Assembly: GCA_902399975.1 (NCBI GenBank) | Contig: CABOHA010000001.1 | Location: forward strand, 273,397-337,396 | Direction: 5' to 3' | From: Coriobacteriaceae bacterium | Lineage (GTDB): Bacteria; Actinomycetota; Coriobacteriia; Coriobacteriales; Coriobacteriaceae | DNA: 64,000 nt | Part shown: one piece after another, positions 18,676 to 27,831 of the stretch | Numbering within the stretch: position 1 is the first letter of the stretch | Layout: each line of letters opens with the position of its first letter | Program-made: the position numbers and the translations under genes | The notes under the pieces: generated by a model | What the model saw: the letters and a program-made list of their open reading frames with translations, nothing else | Databases searched by the model: none | What the model was told of the DNA's origin: nothing

Positions 18676-18753
18676 GGGTTCCGGACTGCGGACGTGCCCT
18701 ATGTGGCATGATTCAGCGGTCTGGAGCCCGTTTTGCCTTAGATTTGCTAAGGC
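18676..18753 (+). terminator. Terminator of the arginine operon
   Basis: A 14-bp stem with wobble pairs, GGGTTCCGGACTGC (18676-18689) with GCGGTCTGGAGCCC (18716-18729), followed by GTTTT. A second small hairpin, GCCTTAG/CTAAGGC, lies at 18735-18753. Confidence 0.75.
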
Positions 18754-18784
18754 GGGGAGACCTGCTGGTCAAAAAACATTAAAT

Positions 18785-18963
18785 ATGAGTACTGTTACCG
18801 ATTTGGTCGCAGCAATTTTGGACTAATAAGACCAGATGGCAAGTCGAAATGGCGATGAATGCACGATTTTGATCTAATTGTTAGTCCTTATAATGGACAT
18901 ATGTTGCGTAACTTAAGCAAATACTATCTTTTGATATGTTGTAAGCAAGGTAGCAGTACTCAT
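18785..18963. mobile_element. MITE-like AT-rich element with terminal inverted repeats
   Basis: ATGAGTACTGTTACC (18785-18799) and GGTAGCAGTACTCAT (18949-18963) are inverted copies with one mismatch, bounding about 180 bp of distinctly AT-rich DNA with no open frame. The flanks also share A-rich tracts. Size, composition and ends fit a small non-autonomous element, though no target-site duplication is clear. Confidence 0.4.
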
Positions 18964-18989
18964 TTTTGCCATTTTCTGGCCACGGCCTT

Positions 18990-19076
18990 TGTGACAGACG
19001 TGCTGGCGGGTTCGAATCCCATGCGCTGGGCCTGAAAAAAAGAAAGGCCTCCATCGCTGGAGGCCTAACAATTCAG
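18990..19076. repeat. Partial, diverged tRNA-like/terminator unit
   Basis: Carries GGGTTCGAATCCCATG, like the complete units downstream, then a different hairpin AGGCCTCCA/TGGAGGCCT (19045-19066) before the first full 184-bp repeat. It appears to be a truncated fourth member of the array or the neighbouring remnant from which it grew. Confidence 0.5.
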
Positions 19077-19628
19077 TGGTGGGCGATGAGGGATGTCGCG
19101 TGCGGCTGGCGCCGCCCGCTCTCGCTTCGGGCCTGCGGCCCTCGCGTGCTGCGCTGGAAAACGTTTCGCGTTTCCTCAGCTCCGCACCCTTGTGGGTTCG
19201 AATCCCATGAAATGGGCCCAAGCAAAAACGGCCCCCTTTCGAGGACCGTTTCCAAATCAGTGGTGGGCGATGAGGGATGTCGCGTGCGGCTGGCGCCGCC
19301 CGCTCTCGCTTCGGGCCTGCGGCCCTCGCGTGCTGCGCTGGAAAACGCTTCGCGTTTCCTCAGCTCCGCACCCTGTCGGGTTCGAATCCCATGAAATGGG
19401 CCCAAGCAAAAACGGTCCCCTTTCGAGGACCGTTTCCAAATCAGTGGTGGGCGATGAGGGATGTCGCGTGCGGCTGGCGCCGCCCGCTCTCGCTTCGGGC
19501 CTGCGGCCCTCGCGTGCTGCGCTGGAAAACGCTTCGCGTTTCCTCAGCTCCGCACCCTGTCGGGTTCGAATCCCATGAAATGGGCCCAAACAAAAACGGT
19601 CCTCTTGCGAGGACCGTTTCCAATTCAA
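19077..19628. repeat. Three tandem 184-bp repeats derived from tRNA ends
   Basis: Units start at 19077, 19261 and 19445, each exactly 184 bp and nearly identical; the next period begins exactly at the 3' end of tRNA-Val (19629). Every unit begins with the last 18 nt of that tRNA (ATCCCTCATCGCCCACCA on the minus strand). It then has a GC-rich body with small palindromes (for example AAACGCTTCGCGTTT), a T-arm-like GGGTTCGAATCCC on the plus strand and an ACGGTCC/GGACCGT terminator hairpin. No credible protein is encoded. Confidence 0.9.
19591..19620 (-). terminator. Terminator of tRNA-Val
   Basis: Read on the minus strand just past the tRNA 3' end: AAACGGTCC, an 8-nt loop, GGACCGTTT and then a T-run. 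The same hairpin recurs in the 184-bp units. Confidence 0.75.
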
Positions 19629-19704
19629 TGGTGGGCGATGAGGGATTCGAACCCCCAGCCTTGTGCGTGTAAAGCACCTGCGCTAACCGTTGCGCCAATC
19701 GCCC
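19629..19704 (-). tRNA. tRNA-Val(TAC)
   Basis: Acceptor GGGCGAT pairs with ATCGCCC and CCA is encoded. The D-arm is GCGC/GCGC. The anticodon loop TTTACAC gives anticodon TAC (valine GTA codons), and the T-arm contains GGTTCGAATCC. One G-A mismatch closes the anticodon stem. Confidence 0.92.
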
Positions 19705-19891
19705 ATGCGGAGAGAGTATAGCAAAACAATCGCCCCATTCACCTCATATCCATTAAAGGTAACCGGCGCGTGTCGGCGCGGAGCTGATTCAGTTGAGATT
19801 GCCTGAACATTCCGTCCCTCTTTACACCCTCGGGTATACTCAAAAGCTACTGATTCGATTTGATGCCCAGCAACAGCAGAGGGGATAGTAT

Positions 19892-21772
19892 ATGTGCGGT
19901 TTTGTCGGTTTTGTCGGTGGGACGGATAACCAATCCGAGGTGCTCACCAAGATGATGGACCGCATCGTCCATCGTGGTCCCGACATGGGCGGCCAGTTTA
20001 TCGACGGCCGCGTTGCCCTCGGCTTCCGCCGCCTGTCGATCCTCGACCTGACCGAGGCTGGCGCCCAACCTATGGCCAACGAGGACGGTAGCGTCGTCAT
20101 TGTCTTCAACGGCGAGATCTACAACTTCCAAGAACTCCGTTCCGAGCTCGAGGCCAAGGGCTACAAGTTCCACTGCGGCGCCGACACCGAGAGCCTTCTG
20201 CACGGCTACGAGGAGTGGGGCGAGGCAGTACTCGATCGCTTGCGCGGTATGTACGCCTTCGTCATCTGGGACAAGAAGAAGAACAAGCTTTTTGGCGCCC
20301 GTGATATCTTTGGCATCAAGCCGCTCTACTACTATCCCATGGCCGATGCGGGTGACGGCGCTCCGGGCGTGCTCTTTGGTTCCGAGATCAAGAGCTTCCT
20401 GGACTACCCGCACTTCCACAAGGCGGTCAACAAAAAGGCCCTGCGTCCGTACATGACGCTGCAGTATTCGGCAACCGAGGAGACCTTCTTCGAGGGTGTC
20501 TACAAGCTGCCGCCGGCGCATTACTTTACCGTAGACATCCCGACCGGCAAGATGAACATCGAGCGCTACTGGGATTGCGATTACTCTGCCGTCGAGAAGC
20601 CGTTCGAGGAGTACGTCGACGAGCTGGATGAGGTCGTGCACGAGAGCGTCGAGGCCCATCGCATCGCCGACGTCAAGGTCGCGTCGTTCCTCTCCGGTGG
20701 CGTCGACTCCAGCTACATCGCCGCTTGCCTCATGCCCGACAAGACCTTCTCGGTGGGCTTCGATTACAAGAATTTCAACGAGACTAACTACGCCAAGGAA
20801 CTTTCTGACAAGCTCGGCGTCGAGAATGTCCGCAAGATGATTACCGCCGACGAGTTCTTCGGTGCGCTTGAGGACATCCAGTATCACATGGACGAGCCGC
20901 AGTCCAACCTGTCTTCCGTGCCGCTGTGGTTCTTGGCCGAGATGGCCCGCAAGGACGTCACCGTCGTGCTTTCGGGCGAAGGCGCCGACGAGCTCTTTGG
21001 CGGCTACGCCTACTACGAGGACACGGTCCCAGTCCGCAAGTACAAAAAGATGGTGCCGCTGCCCATCCGTCGCGCGCTCGGTAACCTGGCGTTGCATATG
21101 CCGTACTTCAAGGGACATAACTTCCTGGTAAAGGGTGCCGAGATCCCCGAGAAGTCGTTCCTGGGACAGGCTCTGGTATGGCCGGAGCGCGAGGTCGACG
21201 GCGTGCTCAAGCCCGAGTACAACACCGGCGATGGCGCCTTCGAGCTTGCCGCTCCCATCTATGCGCGCGTGAAGGGTCAGCCCGAGCTAGTCAAGAAGCA
21301 GTACCTGGACATGAACATGTGGCTCCCGGGCGACATTCTGCTCAAGGCCGACAAGATGTGCATGGCGCACTCGCTGGAGCTGCGCGTGCCCTTCCTGGAC
21401 CGCAAAGTCATGGAGTTCGCCGAGCACATTCCCGACCGCTACCGCATCAACGAGAACGGCAACAAACAGGTACTCCGCCACGCTGCCAACAAGTCGCTGC
21501 CCGATGAGTGGGCCACCCGTCCCAAGGTGGGCTTCCCGGTGCCGATTGTCTACTGGCTGCGCGAGCAAAAGTGGTACGACTATGTCAAGGAGTACTTCAC
21601 CGCGCCGTGGGCAAGCGAGTTCTTCGATACCGACGAGCTCATGCACCTGCTCGATCTGCACTTTGCGGGCAAGGGCGATTTCCAGCGCAAGATCTATACG
21701 CCGCTCGTGTTCCTGGTGTGGTACAAGCGCTTCTTTATCGACGAGGACCAGCCCGCTGTTCAGGCTGCCTAG
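19892..21772 (+). CDS. asnB: Asparagine synthase (glutamine-hydrolysing)
   Basis: 626-aa two-domain enzyme making asparagine from aspartate, ATP and glutamine. The N-terminal Ntn glutaminase domain begins with the nucleophile Cys2 (MCGFVGFVGG) and has RIVHRGPDMGG and FNGEIYN. The synthetase domain has the PP-loop SFLSGGVDSSYIA (about residue 270) and VVLSGEGADELFGGYAYY. The length is typical of class B synthases. AGAGGGG precedes ATG 19892. It is monocistronic, with its own terminator. Confidence 0.95.
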   Translation: MCGFVGFVGGTDNQSEVLTKMMDRIVHRGPDMGGQFIDGRVALGFRRLSILDLTEAGAQPMANEDGSVVIVFNGEIYNFQELRSELEAKGYKFHCGADTESLLHGYEEWGEAVLDRLRGMYAFVIWDKKKNKLFGARDIFGIKPLYYYPMADAGDGAPGVLFGSEIKSFLDYPHFHKAVNKKALRPYMTLQYSATEETFFEGVYKLPPAHYFTVDIPTGKMNIERYWDCDYSAVEKPFEEYVDELDEVVHESVEAHRIADVKVASFLSGGVDSSYIAACLMPDKTFSVGFDYKNFNETNYAKELSDKLGVENVRKMITADEFFGALEDIQYHMDEPQSNLSSVPLWFLAEMARKDVTVVLSGEGADELFGGYAYYEDTVPVRKYKKMVPLPIRRALGNLALHMPYFKGHNFLVKGAEIPEKSFLGQALVWPEREVDGVLKPEYNTGDGAFELAAPIYARVKGQPELVKKQYLDMNMWLPGDILLKADKMCMAHSLELRVPFLDRKVMEFAEHIPDRYRINENGNKQVLRHAANKSLPDEWATRPKVGFPVPIVYWLREQKWYDYVKEYFTAPWASEFFDTDELMHLLDLHFAGKGDFQRKIYTPLVFLVWYKRFFIDEDQPAVQAA

Positions 21773-21798
21773 CCTCGGCTAACGAACGCCTGCGCGTA

Positions 21799-21822
21799 AC
21801 GGCTCCTCCGGGAGCCGTTTTT
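21799..21822 (+). terminator. Terminator after asnB
   Basis: Stem ACGGCTCC (21799-21806) with GGAGCCGT (21811-21818), followed by a T-run. Confidence 0.85.
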
Positions 21823-21884
21823 GCGTGGGTGCGTTTCAGTTACTATAAAAACCGTCCCTGCCAAGTGGCTGAGAAAGGTGAAAG

Positions 21885-23447
21885 ATGCACCATTCGGATT
21901 CCGCGACCGTGACCACGGTCGATACGCTTGCCAAGCTTCTCGACGTGTGCGGCGAGCTGCGCGCATCAGAGCAGGTTGACGAGCGTGCCGTGACCGGCTG
22001 CTCGTTTGATTCGCGCGCGGTCTCGGCAGGTGACGTGTTCTTTTGCAAAGGTGCTGCCTTTAAGCCCGCGTTTTTGAGCATGGCGCTCGATGCGGGTGCC
22101 GTCGCATTTGTGTGCGAAGAGTCGCTGGTCGAGTCTCTGGAGCCGCTGGCGCAGGAGAGCGGTGCTGCGATGCTGGTTGTTGATAGCGTTCGCACGGTCA
22201 TGGCCCTGTTGCCGCCGGAGGTCTACGACCGTCCCGACCACGACGTCAAGATCGTGGGCATCACCGGTACCAAGGGAAAGACCACGGCCGCTTTTATGCT
22301 TCAGTCCATCATCAAGGCAGCGGGCGAATCCTGCGGCATGATCGGCTCGGTGAGTACCGACGATGGCATCGAGTGCTACGAGAGCACCAATACTACGCCC
22401 GAGGCCCCCGAGGTCTGGCGCCATATCGCCAACTGCCGTGAGTCCGGTCGCCAGTCCATGGTCATGGAGGTCTCGAGCCAGGCGCTCAAGTACCAACGCG
22501 TCGAGAATCTGCCGTTTGACGTGGCGTGCTTCCTCAACATCGGGCGTGACCACATCTCGCCGATCGAACACCCCACGTTTGAGGATTATTTTGAGAGCAA
22601 ACTCAGGATCTTTGACCAGGCAAAGACCGCCGTGGTGAATCTGGGCACCGAAGAGGTTGACCGTGTGCTGGAGGCAGCGTCGACGGCCGAGCGCTTGGTG
22701 ACCGTTGGCGTCGAGCATCCCGAGGCAAGCCTGTGGGCAAGCGATGTCCGCGTGGTCGGCTTTAACATCGAGTTTAACCTGCATGGCCTGTGTGCCGACG
22801 AGTCCGAGGCGGGGGAGAAGGTCCTGCTGGGCATCGCGGGCGACTTTAACGTGGAGAACGCGCTGGTCGCTATCGCCGCTGCGCACGAGATCGGCATCGG
22901 TATCGATGCCATCAAGAAGGGCCTCTCCAAGCTTCGTGTGCCGGGCCGTATGGAGGTCGTGGAGTCGAAGGACGGCCGCGTGATCTGCGTCGTTGACTAT
23001 GCGCACAACCAGCTTTCGTTCCGTTCGCTTTTCTCGTCGGTCAAGCGCGCGTTTCCCACTAGTCCAGTCATTGCAGTGTTTGGCGCTGCCGGCGGCAAGG
23101 CGCAGGAGCGCCGCGAGCAGCTTCCGCGCGAGGCCGCACCATATTCCGACCTGATGATCTTTGCCAACGAGGACCCGGCTCACGAGGACCCGATGAAGGT
23201 CTGTCGCGAGCTTGCCGAGCATGTTCCCGACGATACGCCGAACGAGATCATCCTCGACCGTGAAGCCGCTGTGCATGCGGCGTTCAAGGCGGCGCGCGAG
23301 GAGTACGTCAACCCCAATGCTCCCACCATTGTCTTGCTGCTGGCAAAGGGTGACGAGGAGCTCATGCACGTGGGCGACGAGTTCGTGCCCATCGAGAGCG
23401 ACCTTTCGTTGGCCAATCGCCTGATCGATGTTACCCAGTTTGACTAA
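21885..23447 (+). CDS. murE: UDP-N-acetylmuramyl-tripeptide synthetase (MurE), non-DAP type
   Basis: 520-aa Mur ligase adding the third residue of the peptidoglycan stem peptide in the cytoplasm. Mur motifs: FDSRAVSAGDVFFCKG (N-domain), GITGTKGKTTAA (P-loop), STNTTPEAPEV, EVSSQALKYQR, NIGRDHISPIEH and VDYAHN. At the site where meso-DAP enzymes have DNPR, this protein has NEDPAHEDP, without the arginine. That points to lysine or ornithine as the added residue, as expected for several Coriobacteriia. AAAGGTGAAAG precedes ATG 21885. Confidence 0.88.
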   Translation: MHHSDSATVTTVDTLAKLLDVCGELRASEQVDERAVTGCSFDSRAVSAGDVFFCKGAAFKPAFLSMALDAGAVAFVCEESLVESLEPLAQESGAAMLVVDSVRTVMALLPPEVYDRPDHDVKIVGITGTKGKTTAAFMLQSIIKAAGESCGMIGSVSTDDGIECYESTNTTPEAPEVWRHIANCRESGRQSMVMEVSSQALKYQRVENLPFDVACFLNIGRDHISPIEHPTFEDYFESKLRIFDQAKTAVVNLGTEEVDRVLEAASTAERLVTVGVEHPEASLWASDVRVVGFNIEFNLHGLCADESEAGEKVLLGIAGDFNVENALVAIAAAHEIGIGIDAIKKGLSKLRVPGRMEVVESKDGRVICVVDYAHNQLSFRSLFSSVKRAFPTSPVIAVFGAAGGKAQERREQLPREAAPYSDLMIFANEDPAHEDPMKVCRELAEHVPDDTPNEIILDREAAVHAAFKAAREEYVNPNAPTIVLLLAKGDEELMHVGDEFVPIESDLSLANRLIDVTQFD

Positions 23448-23554
23448 TGAACCATGATGGCGAAGGCGCCCTGAGTGCGCTGTCGCCATAAACGTGTTCC
23501 CTCAATCAAAACATGCCGTCCAAGCCCAAACCCTTCTACGTAAACGGAGTAACC

Positions 23555-24466
23555 ATGTCCCACAACACCCTGCCGACCGTCGCCGAGCTTTCGGGCGAGA
23601 TGCGCGAGCGCTTGGCCAAGGTTAAGTACGTCTTTACCGACCTGGATGCTACGATGCTCGCACCCGGCTCGTGCGTGCTGCGCGACAACGACGGCAACCC
23701 CTCGACCAAGCTCGTCGAGGCTGTCGTGGCACTTGCCCGCGCCGGCATCCAAGTGGTTCCCACCTCGGGCCGCAACCGTACCATGATCCACGAGGACGCG
23801 CGCGTGCTCGGCCTCAACTCTTACATTGGTGAGATGGGTGGCCTGGTCATGTACGATCTCAAGGCCAACGATTGGGAGTATCTGACCGGCGATATGCCCT
23901 ACGACCCATCTTGCGGTCTCACGCCGCACCAGGTGATCGAGCAGACTGGCGTGTGCGAGAAGATCCTCGCCCGCTGGCCGCACAAGATCGAGTATCACAA
24001 CGACATGTCGACCGGCTACAAGTACCGCGAGGTTACCGTCGGCATGCGCGGCGACATCCCCGATGACGAGGCGCAGGCCATCCTCGACGAGGCCGGCTGC
24101 GGCCTGGTGTGGGCCTGTAACGGTCACCTGACGCATCTGTCCAAGCCGACGACGCTCGAGCTCGATCGCGTCGAGGACGGTCGCGCGTTTAACATCAATC
24201 CCGCCGGCCTCAACAAGGGCGTTGCCATCGCGCGCTTCTGCGAGCACCTGGGGATTGAGCGCGAGGAGACGCTCGCGCTCGGCGATTCCGAGTCCGACTT
24301 CTACATGGCCGATCACGTGGGCACGTTCTGCCTGGTCGAGAATGGCCTGACGAGCGCCGGCGCGCCCGAGTTCCTGGCTGCTTGCGAGAACGCTTTCGTT
24401 ACGCGCGGCAAAATTGTCGACGGTTGGGCGGCGACGGCAGAGCTGCTGGTCGCGGCGCGTTCGTAG
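23555..24466 (+). CDS. HAD-superfamily phosphatase (Cof/mannosyl-3-phosphoglycerate phosphatase-like)
   Basis: 303-aa cytoplasmic HAD hydrolase. Motif I is FTDLDATML (Asp nucleophile near residue 28), motif II TSGRNRTM, motif III lysine in GLNKGVAIAR, and motif IV LALGDSESDFYMAD. The large type-II cap between motifs II and III fits sugar-phosphate phosphatases of the Cof group. ATG 23555 follows CGGAG; an earlier in-frame start lacks a good site. It sits between murE and murI, so a cell-wall precursor substrate is conceivable, but nothing proves it. Confidence 0.82.
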   Translation: MSHNTLPTVAELSGEMRERLAKVKYVFTDLDATMLAPGSCVLRDNDGNPSTKLVEAVVALARAGIQVVPTSGRNRTMIHEDARVLGLNSYIGEMGGLVMYDLKANDWEYLTGDMPYDPSCGLTPHQVIEQTGVCEKILARWPHKIEYHNDMSTGYKYREVTVGMRGDIPDDEAQAILDEAGCGLVWACNGHLTHLSKPTTLELDRVEDGRAFNINPAGLNKGVAIARFCEHLGIEREETLALGDSESDFYMADHVGTFCLVENGLTSAGAPEFLAACENAFVTRGKIVDGWAATAELLVAARS

Positions 24467-24517
24467 CGCGGCGTCGCCGCACTTGGACATGTCTTTTCGA
24501 GAGAGACTGGTGAGGTA

Positions 24518-25402
24518 ATGTCCGATATCGAGAATCTGGCCGGGGACACGCGCCCCATTGGCGTATTCGACTCGGGTCTGGGCGGTCTGACGGTTGCGCG
24601 CGCGATTGCGACGGCGTTGCCGCACGAGTCCGTCTACTACTTTGGCGACACCAAGCGCTGCCCTTATGGCACTCGCACCGAGGACGAGGTGCGCTCGTTT
24701 GCGCTGCAGGCGGGCCGTTGGCTGTCGAAGCACGATGTCAAGATTATGGTCATCGCCTGCAATACGGCGACCGCTGCGGCCTTGCGTTTGGCCCAGCAGG
24801 TGCTCGACGTCCCCGTCATCGGTGTGATTGCGCCGGGCGCACGCGCGGCAATCAACAGCACCCGCACGCGCCGGGTGGGCGTGCTCGCCACCAACCTCAC
24901 CATTCGCTCAGGCGCTTACACGCGTGCCATTCAGGACCTGGATGCCGGCGTCGACGTATACGGCTGCCCGGCTTCGAGTTTTGTCGAGGTTGTCGAGCAC
25001 GAGCTCGCCTCGGGTGCGCATCTGCAGGAGCAGTGGCTCGAGAACGAGGACATCTTCGATACGCCGGCCGTGCGAGCGCTGGTCGGCGCCACGGTTGAGC
25101 CGCTGCGCGATCGCGGAATCGATACCGTGGTGCTCGGCTGCACGCACTTTCCGCTGTTGGTGGGACCTATCCGCCATGCGCTGGGGCCTGGGGTGCGCGT
25201 CGTGAGTTCTGCCGAGGAGACTACGCGCGAGCTGACCGATATCCTCACGCGCCGTGAGCAACTGGCGGGCGACGCTGCCGAGCCGCAGCATCGCTTTGCC
25301 ACTACGTCTGACAACATTGCCGAGTTTGCGGTGGCGGGTAGCTTTATCTTTGGCCAGCCGCTCAAAAGCATCGAGCATGTCGATATCGACGAACTGAAAT
25401 AG
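24518..25402 (+). CDS. murI: Glutamate racemase MurI
   Basis: 294-aa cofactor-independent racemase that makes D-glutamate for peptidoglycan. Both catalytic cysteines are present, in [10 protein letters not shown] (about residue 87) and LGCTHFPLL (about 207). Other motifs are [13 protein letters not shown] and [19 protein letters not shown] precedes ATG 24518. It lies downstream of murE and upstream of rph, rdgB and dtd; the murI-rph-rdgB order is common in Gram-positive bacteria. Confidence 0.95.
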   Translation: MSDIENLAGDTRPIGVFDSGLGGLTVARAIATALPHESVYYFGDTKRCPYGTRTEDEVRSFALQAGRWLSKHDVKIMVIACNTATAAALRLAQQVLDVPVIGVIAPGARAAINSTRTRRVGVLATNLTIRSGAYTRAIQDLDAGVDVYGCPASSFVEVVEHELASGAHLQEQWLENEDIFDTPAVRALVGATVEPLRDRGIDTVVLGCTHFPLLVGPIRHALGPGVRVVSSAEETTRELTDILTRREQLAGDAAEPQHRFATTSDNIAEFAVAGSFIFGQPLKSIEHVDIDELK

Positions 25403-25457
25403 ATGTAGGGTTACCGTCCAAAGACTTGCCCTCTTCTTCTGCCGAAAGGATATTTCT

Positions 25458-26183
25458 ATGGAGTACATGCAGGTCAACCGTGCCAACGGCCGTGCCGCCA
25501 ATGAGCTGCGCCCCGTCAAGCTCACCCGTGGTGTTATGAAACATGCCCACGGCTCGTGCCTGGCTGAGTTCGGCGACACGCGCGTGCTTTGTGCCGCCAC
25601 CATCGAGGAGGGCGTGCCGGGCTGGCGCAAGGGTGCCAAGGCCGGTTGGGTAACCGCAGAGTATGCCATGCTGCCGGCATCGACCGGTAAGCGTTGCAAG
25701 CGCGAGTACGCCAAGCGTAAGGGCCGCTCCATGGAGATCGAGCGCCTCATCGGCCGCAGCCTGCGTACCGTCGTCAACATGAAGGCGCTCGGCGAGTACA
25801 CCGTTACCGTCGACTGCGATGTGATCCAGGCGGATGGCGGCACGCGTACGGCGAGCATTACCGGTGCCTGGGTGGCGCTGCACGACGCCCTTGCTATGTG
25901 GGTCGAGGCCGGCAAGATCGAGCGCATCCCGCTCACGGGCCAGGTTGCTGCCATCTCTATGGGCGTTGTCGACGGCAATACGCTGCTTGACCTCGATTAT
26001 TCCGAGGACAGCCACGCCGAGGTCGACATGAACCTCGTCGCCACCGACACCGGTGAGATGATCGAGCTCCAGGGCACCGGCGAGCAGGCGCCCTTCGACC
26101 GCAAACGCCTCAACGCCCTGCTCGACCTGGGCGACAAGGGTATCGCCGAGCTCATCGAGCTCCAGCGCCAGGCCCTCGCCTAA
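25458..26183 (+). CDS. rph: Ribonuclease PH
   Basis: 241-aa phosphorolytic 3'-5' exoribonuclease that trims tRNA 3' ends. Motifs: [58 protein letters not shown] and the phosphate/metal region [19 protein letters not shown]. The length is standard. GAAAGGA precedes ATG 25458. It is followed after 143 nt by rdgB. Confidence 0.96.
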   Translation: MEYMQVNRANGRAANELRPVKLTRGVMKHAHGSCLAEFGDTRVLCAATIEEGVPGWRKGAKAGWVTAEYAMLPASTGKRCKREYAKRKGRSMEIERLIGRSLRTVVNMKALGEYTVTVDCDVIQADGGTRTASITGAWVALHDALAMWVEAGKIERIPLTGQVAAISMGVVDGNTLLDLDYSEDSHAEVDMNLVATDTGEMIELQGTGEQAPFDRKRLNALLDLGDKGIAELIELQRQALA

Positions 26184-26326
26184 CCTACCAAAAAGTGACA
26201 GGTTTATTTTGGCAGGTTTTATCTGGGAAAACGTCGAAGTATAAGACTGCCGTTGATTGAGAGGGGAGAGGCGGAGGCCCTCGTCGCCCTCGGCGCGGCA
26301 TTGCTATAGAGACAAGGAGACCACTC

Positions 26327-26968
26327 ATGGCACTTGAGAAGATCGACATCGACACCCTCGACCCGGCGGCGACCATTGTCGTGGCAACGGGCAACGCCCA
26401 TAAGCTCACCGAGATCGAGGCCATTTTAGGCAAGGTCATGCCCGAGGTTCGCTTTGTGGCGCTCGGCCAGCTGGGCGATTTTGAGGACCCCGAGGAAAAC
26501 GGCACGACGTTTTTGGAGAACGCCATCATCAAGGCGCAGGCTGCGGTCGAGGAGACGGGCCTTATGGCCATTGCCGACGATTCTGGCCTGGTCGTTGATG
26601 CCCTGGACGGCGAGCCTGGCGTGTATAGCGCGCGCTATGCGGGCGTGCACGGAGACGATGCCGCCAACAACGCCAAGCTTCTCGTGAATCTGGAGGGCGT
26701 GGCCGACGAGGACCGCACTGCGCGCTTTATGAGCGTCGTCGCGCTCATCGACACGGACGGTTTGGTCACCTATGGTGAGGGCGCCTGCGAGGGCACTATC
26801 GCACACGAGGGCCGCGGCGATCACGGCTTTGGCTACGACCCGCTGTTCCTGCCGGTCGACACGCCGGGCAAGACCATGGCCGAGCTGACGGCGGACGAGA
26901 AGAACGCCATCAGCCATCGATTCCATGCGCTCGAGCATCTGTCCGCCAAGCTGACGGGCGAGGAGTAG
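26327..26968 (+). CDS. rdgB: XTP/dITP diphosphatase (RdgB/HAM1)
   Basis: 213-aa house-cleaning pyrophosphatase that removes non-canonical purine nucleotides. Motifs: VVATGNAHKLTEIEAIL, EENGTTFLENAIIKAQ, IADDSGLVVDALDGEPGVYS, GHGFGYDPLF-like (DHGFGYDPLFL) and KNAISHRFHAL. Compared with E. coli RdgB it has about 12 extra N-terminal residues. AAGGAG precedes ATG 26327. The stop is 3 nt from the GTG of dtd, so the two are co-transcribed. Confidence 0.94.
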   Translation: MALEKIDIDTLDPAATIVVATGNAHKLTEIEAILGKVMPEVRFVALGQLGDFEDPEENGTTFLENAIIKAQAAVEETGLMAIADDSGLVVDALDGEPGVYSARYAGVHGDDAANNAKLLVNLEGVADEDRTARFMSVVALIDTDGLVTYGEGACEGTIAHEGRGDHGFGYDPLFLPVDTPGKTMAELTADEKNAISHRFHALEHLSAKLTGEE

Positions 26969-26971
26969 GCC

Positions 26972-27418
26972 GTGCGTGCGGTGGTGCAGCGCGTACTCAA
27001 CGCCGGCGTGACGGTCGACGGCGAGTGCGTGGGCCGCATTGGACGCGGCTACCTGGTGTTGCTTGGCGTGGGCCACGGCGATACGCGCGCCGAGGCTGAT
27101 AAGCTGTGGGGCAAGCTCCGCGGCTTGCGCATCAACGAGGACGAGAACGGCAAGACCAACCTGGCGCTTGCCGACGTCGACGGTGAGGTGCTCGTGGTGT
27201 CGCAGTTCACGCTGTTTGCCGATTGCCGTCATGGTCGCCGTCCGTCCTTTACGGATGCCGGCGCCCCCGATGTCGCCAACGAGCTCTACGAGTACTTCCT
27301 GACGCTTGTGCGCGAGGACGTCGAGCACGTAGCGCATGGCATCTTCGGCGCAGACATGAAGGTCGACCTCGTCAACGACGGCCCATTCACCATCGTCCTC
27401 GATACCGACAATCTGTAA
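26972..27418 (+). CDS. dtd: D-aminoacyl-tRNA deacylase
   Basis: 148-aa editing enzyme that hydrolyses D-amino acids from mischarged tRNA. It starts with [21 protein letters not shown]. The signature [17 protein letters not shown] corresponds to the SQFTL block, and [11 protein letters not shown] near the end corresponds to the GP motif region. The full family length is present. The ribosome site GAGGAG sits in the end of rdgB. Confidence 0.95.
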   Translation: MRAVVQRVLNAGVTVDGECVGRIGRGYLVLLGVGHGDTRAEADKLWGKLRGLRINEDENGKTNLALADVDGEVLVVSQFTLFADCRHGRRPSFTDAGAPDVANELYEYFLTLVREDVEHVAHGIFGADMKVDLVNDGPFTIVLDTDNL

Positions 27419-27435
27419 GTAGCCAAATTAGCTAC

Positions 27436-27505
27436 TTGCGCGTGTTTGTAACAGGGTGCTATAGTATTAGAGTTTTGTCTATCTTAGGGGTATTATCCCC
27501 TTTTT
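27436..27505 (+). promoter_or_regulatory. Promoter and leader hairpin of the veg-like gene
   Basis: TTGCGC (27436-27441) and TATAGT (27460-27465) are spaced by 18 nt. A short GGGG/CCCC hairpin followed by TTTTT (27487-27505) lies in the leader and could act as a weak terminator or attenuator. Confidence 0.55.
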
Positions 27506-27532
27506 GAATTGCACCTTCTGGAGGCCCTGTTC

Positions 27533-27829
27533 ATGGAAGAGATGGAAGTCAATCACGTCGACGACATCCACGAGAAGCTGACCGATATGGTGGGCGATCG
27601 CGTCAAGGTGAAGGCCAACATGGGCCGCACCCGCGTCGTCGAGCGCATGGGCACCATCAAGAGCGTCCACCCCGCCGTCTTTATCGTCGAGGTTGACGAA
27701 CGTCGCGGCCGCAAGTCGCGTCAGTCCTACCAGTATATCGATGTCCTCACCGGGCAGGTCGAGCTGTTCGACCCCGAGAGCGGTGAGCACATTTTTACCC
27801 CGCTCGGCAATCAGCTCGAGGAGCACTAA
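27533..27829 (+). CDS. veg: Veg family protein
   Basis: 98-aa SH3-like small protein of the Veg family, reported in Bacillus to promote biofilm matrix gene expression; the molecular role is unclear. Core: DIHEKLTDMVGDRVKVKANM, GRTRVVERMGTI and FIVEVDERRGRKSRQSYQY. In Firmicutes veg also lies just upstream of ispE, matching the gene order here. ATG 27533 follows CTGGAGG. The stop is 2 nt from the ispE start. Confidence 0.85.
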   Translation: MEEMEVNHVDDIHEKLTDMVGDRVKVKANMGRTRVVERMGTIKSVHPAVFIVEVDERRGRKSRQSYQYIDVLTGQVELFDPESGEHIFTPLGNQLEEH

Positions 27830-27831
27830 CG

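Noticed and set aside
19077..19628. CRISPR array
   Set aside because: Repeats are contiguous 184-bp units without unique spacers and contain tRNA and terminator parts.
18966..19698. Small proteins on both strands of the repeat array
   Set aside because: They are translations of the 184-bp repeats and tRNA parts (for example GPISWDSNP), repeated identically, without ribosome sites.
26184..26326. AT-rich words CCAAAAAGTGACAGG and TTTTGGCAGG between rph and rdgB
   Set aside because: Suggest a weak inverted repeat, but the pairing is too short and interrupted to call a terminator or element.
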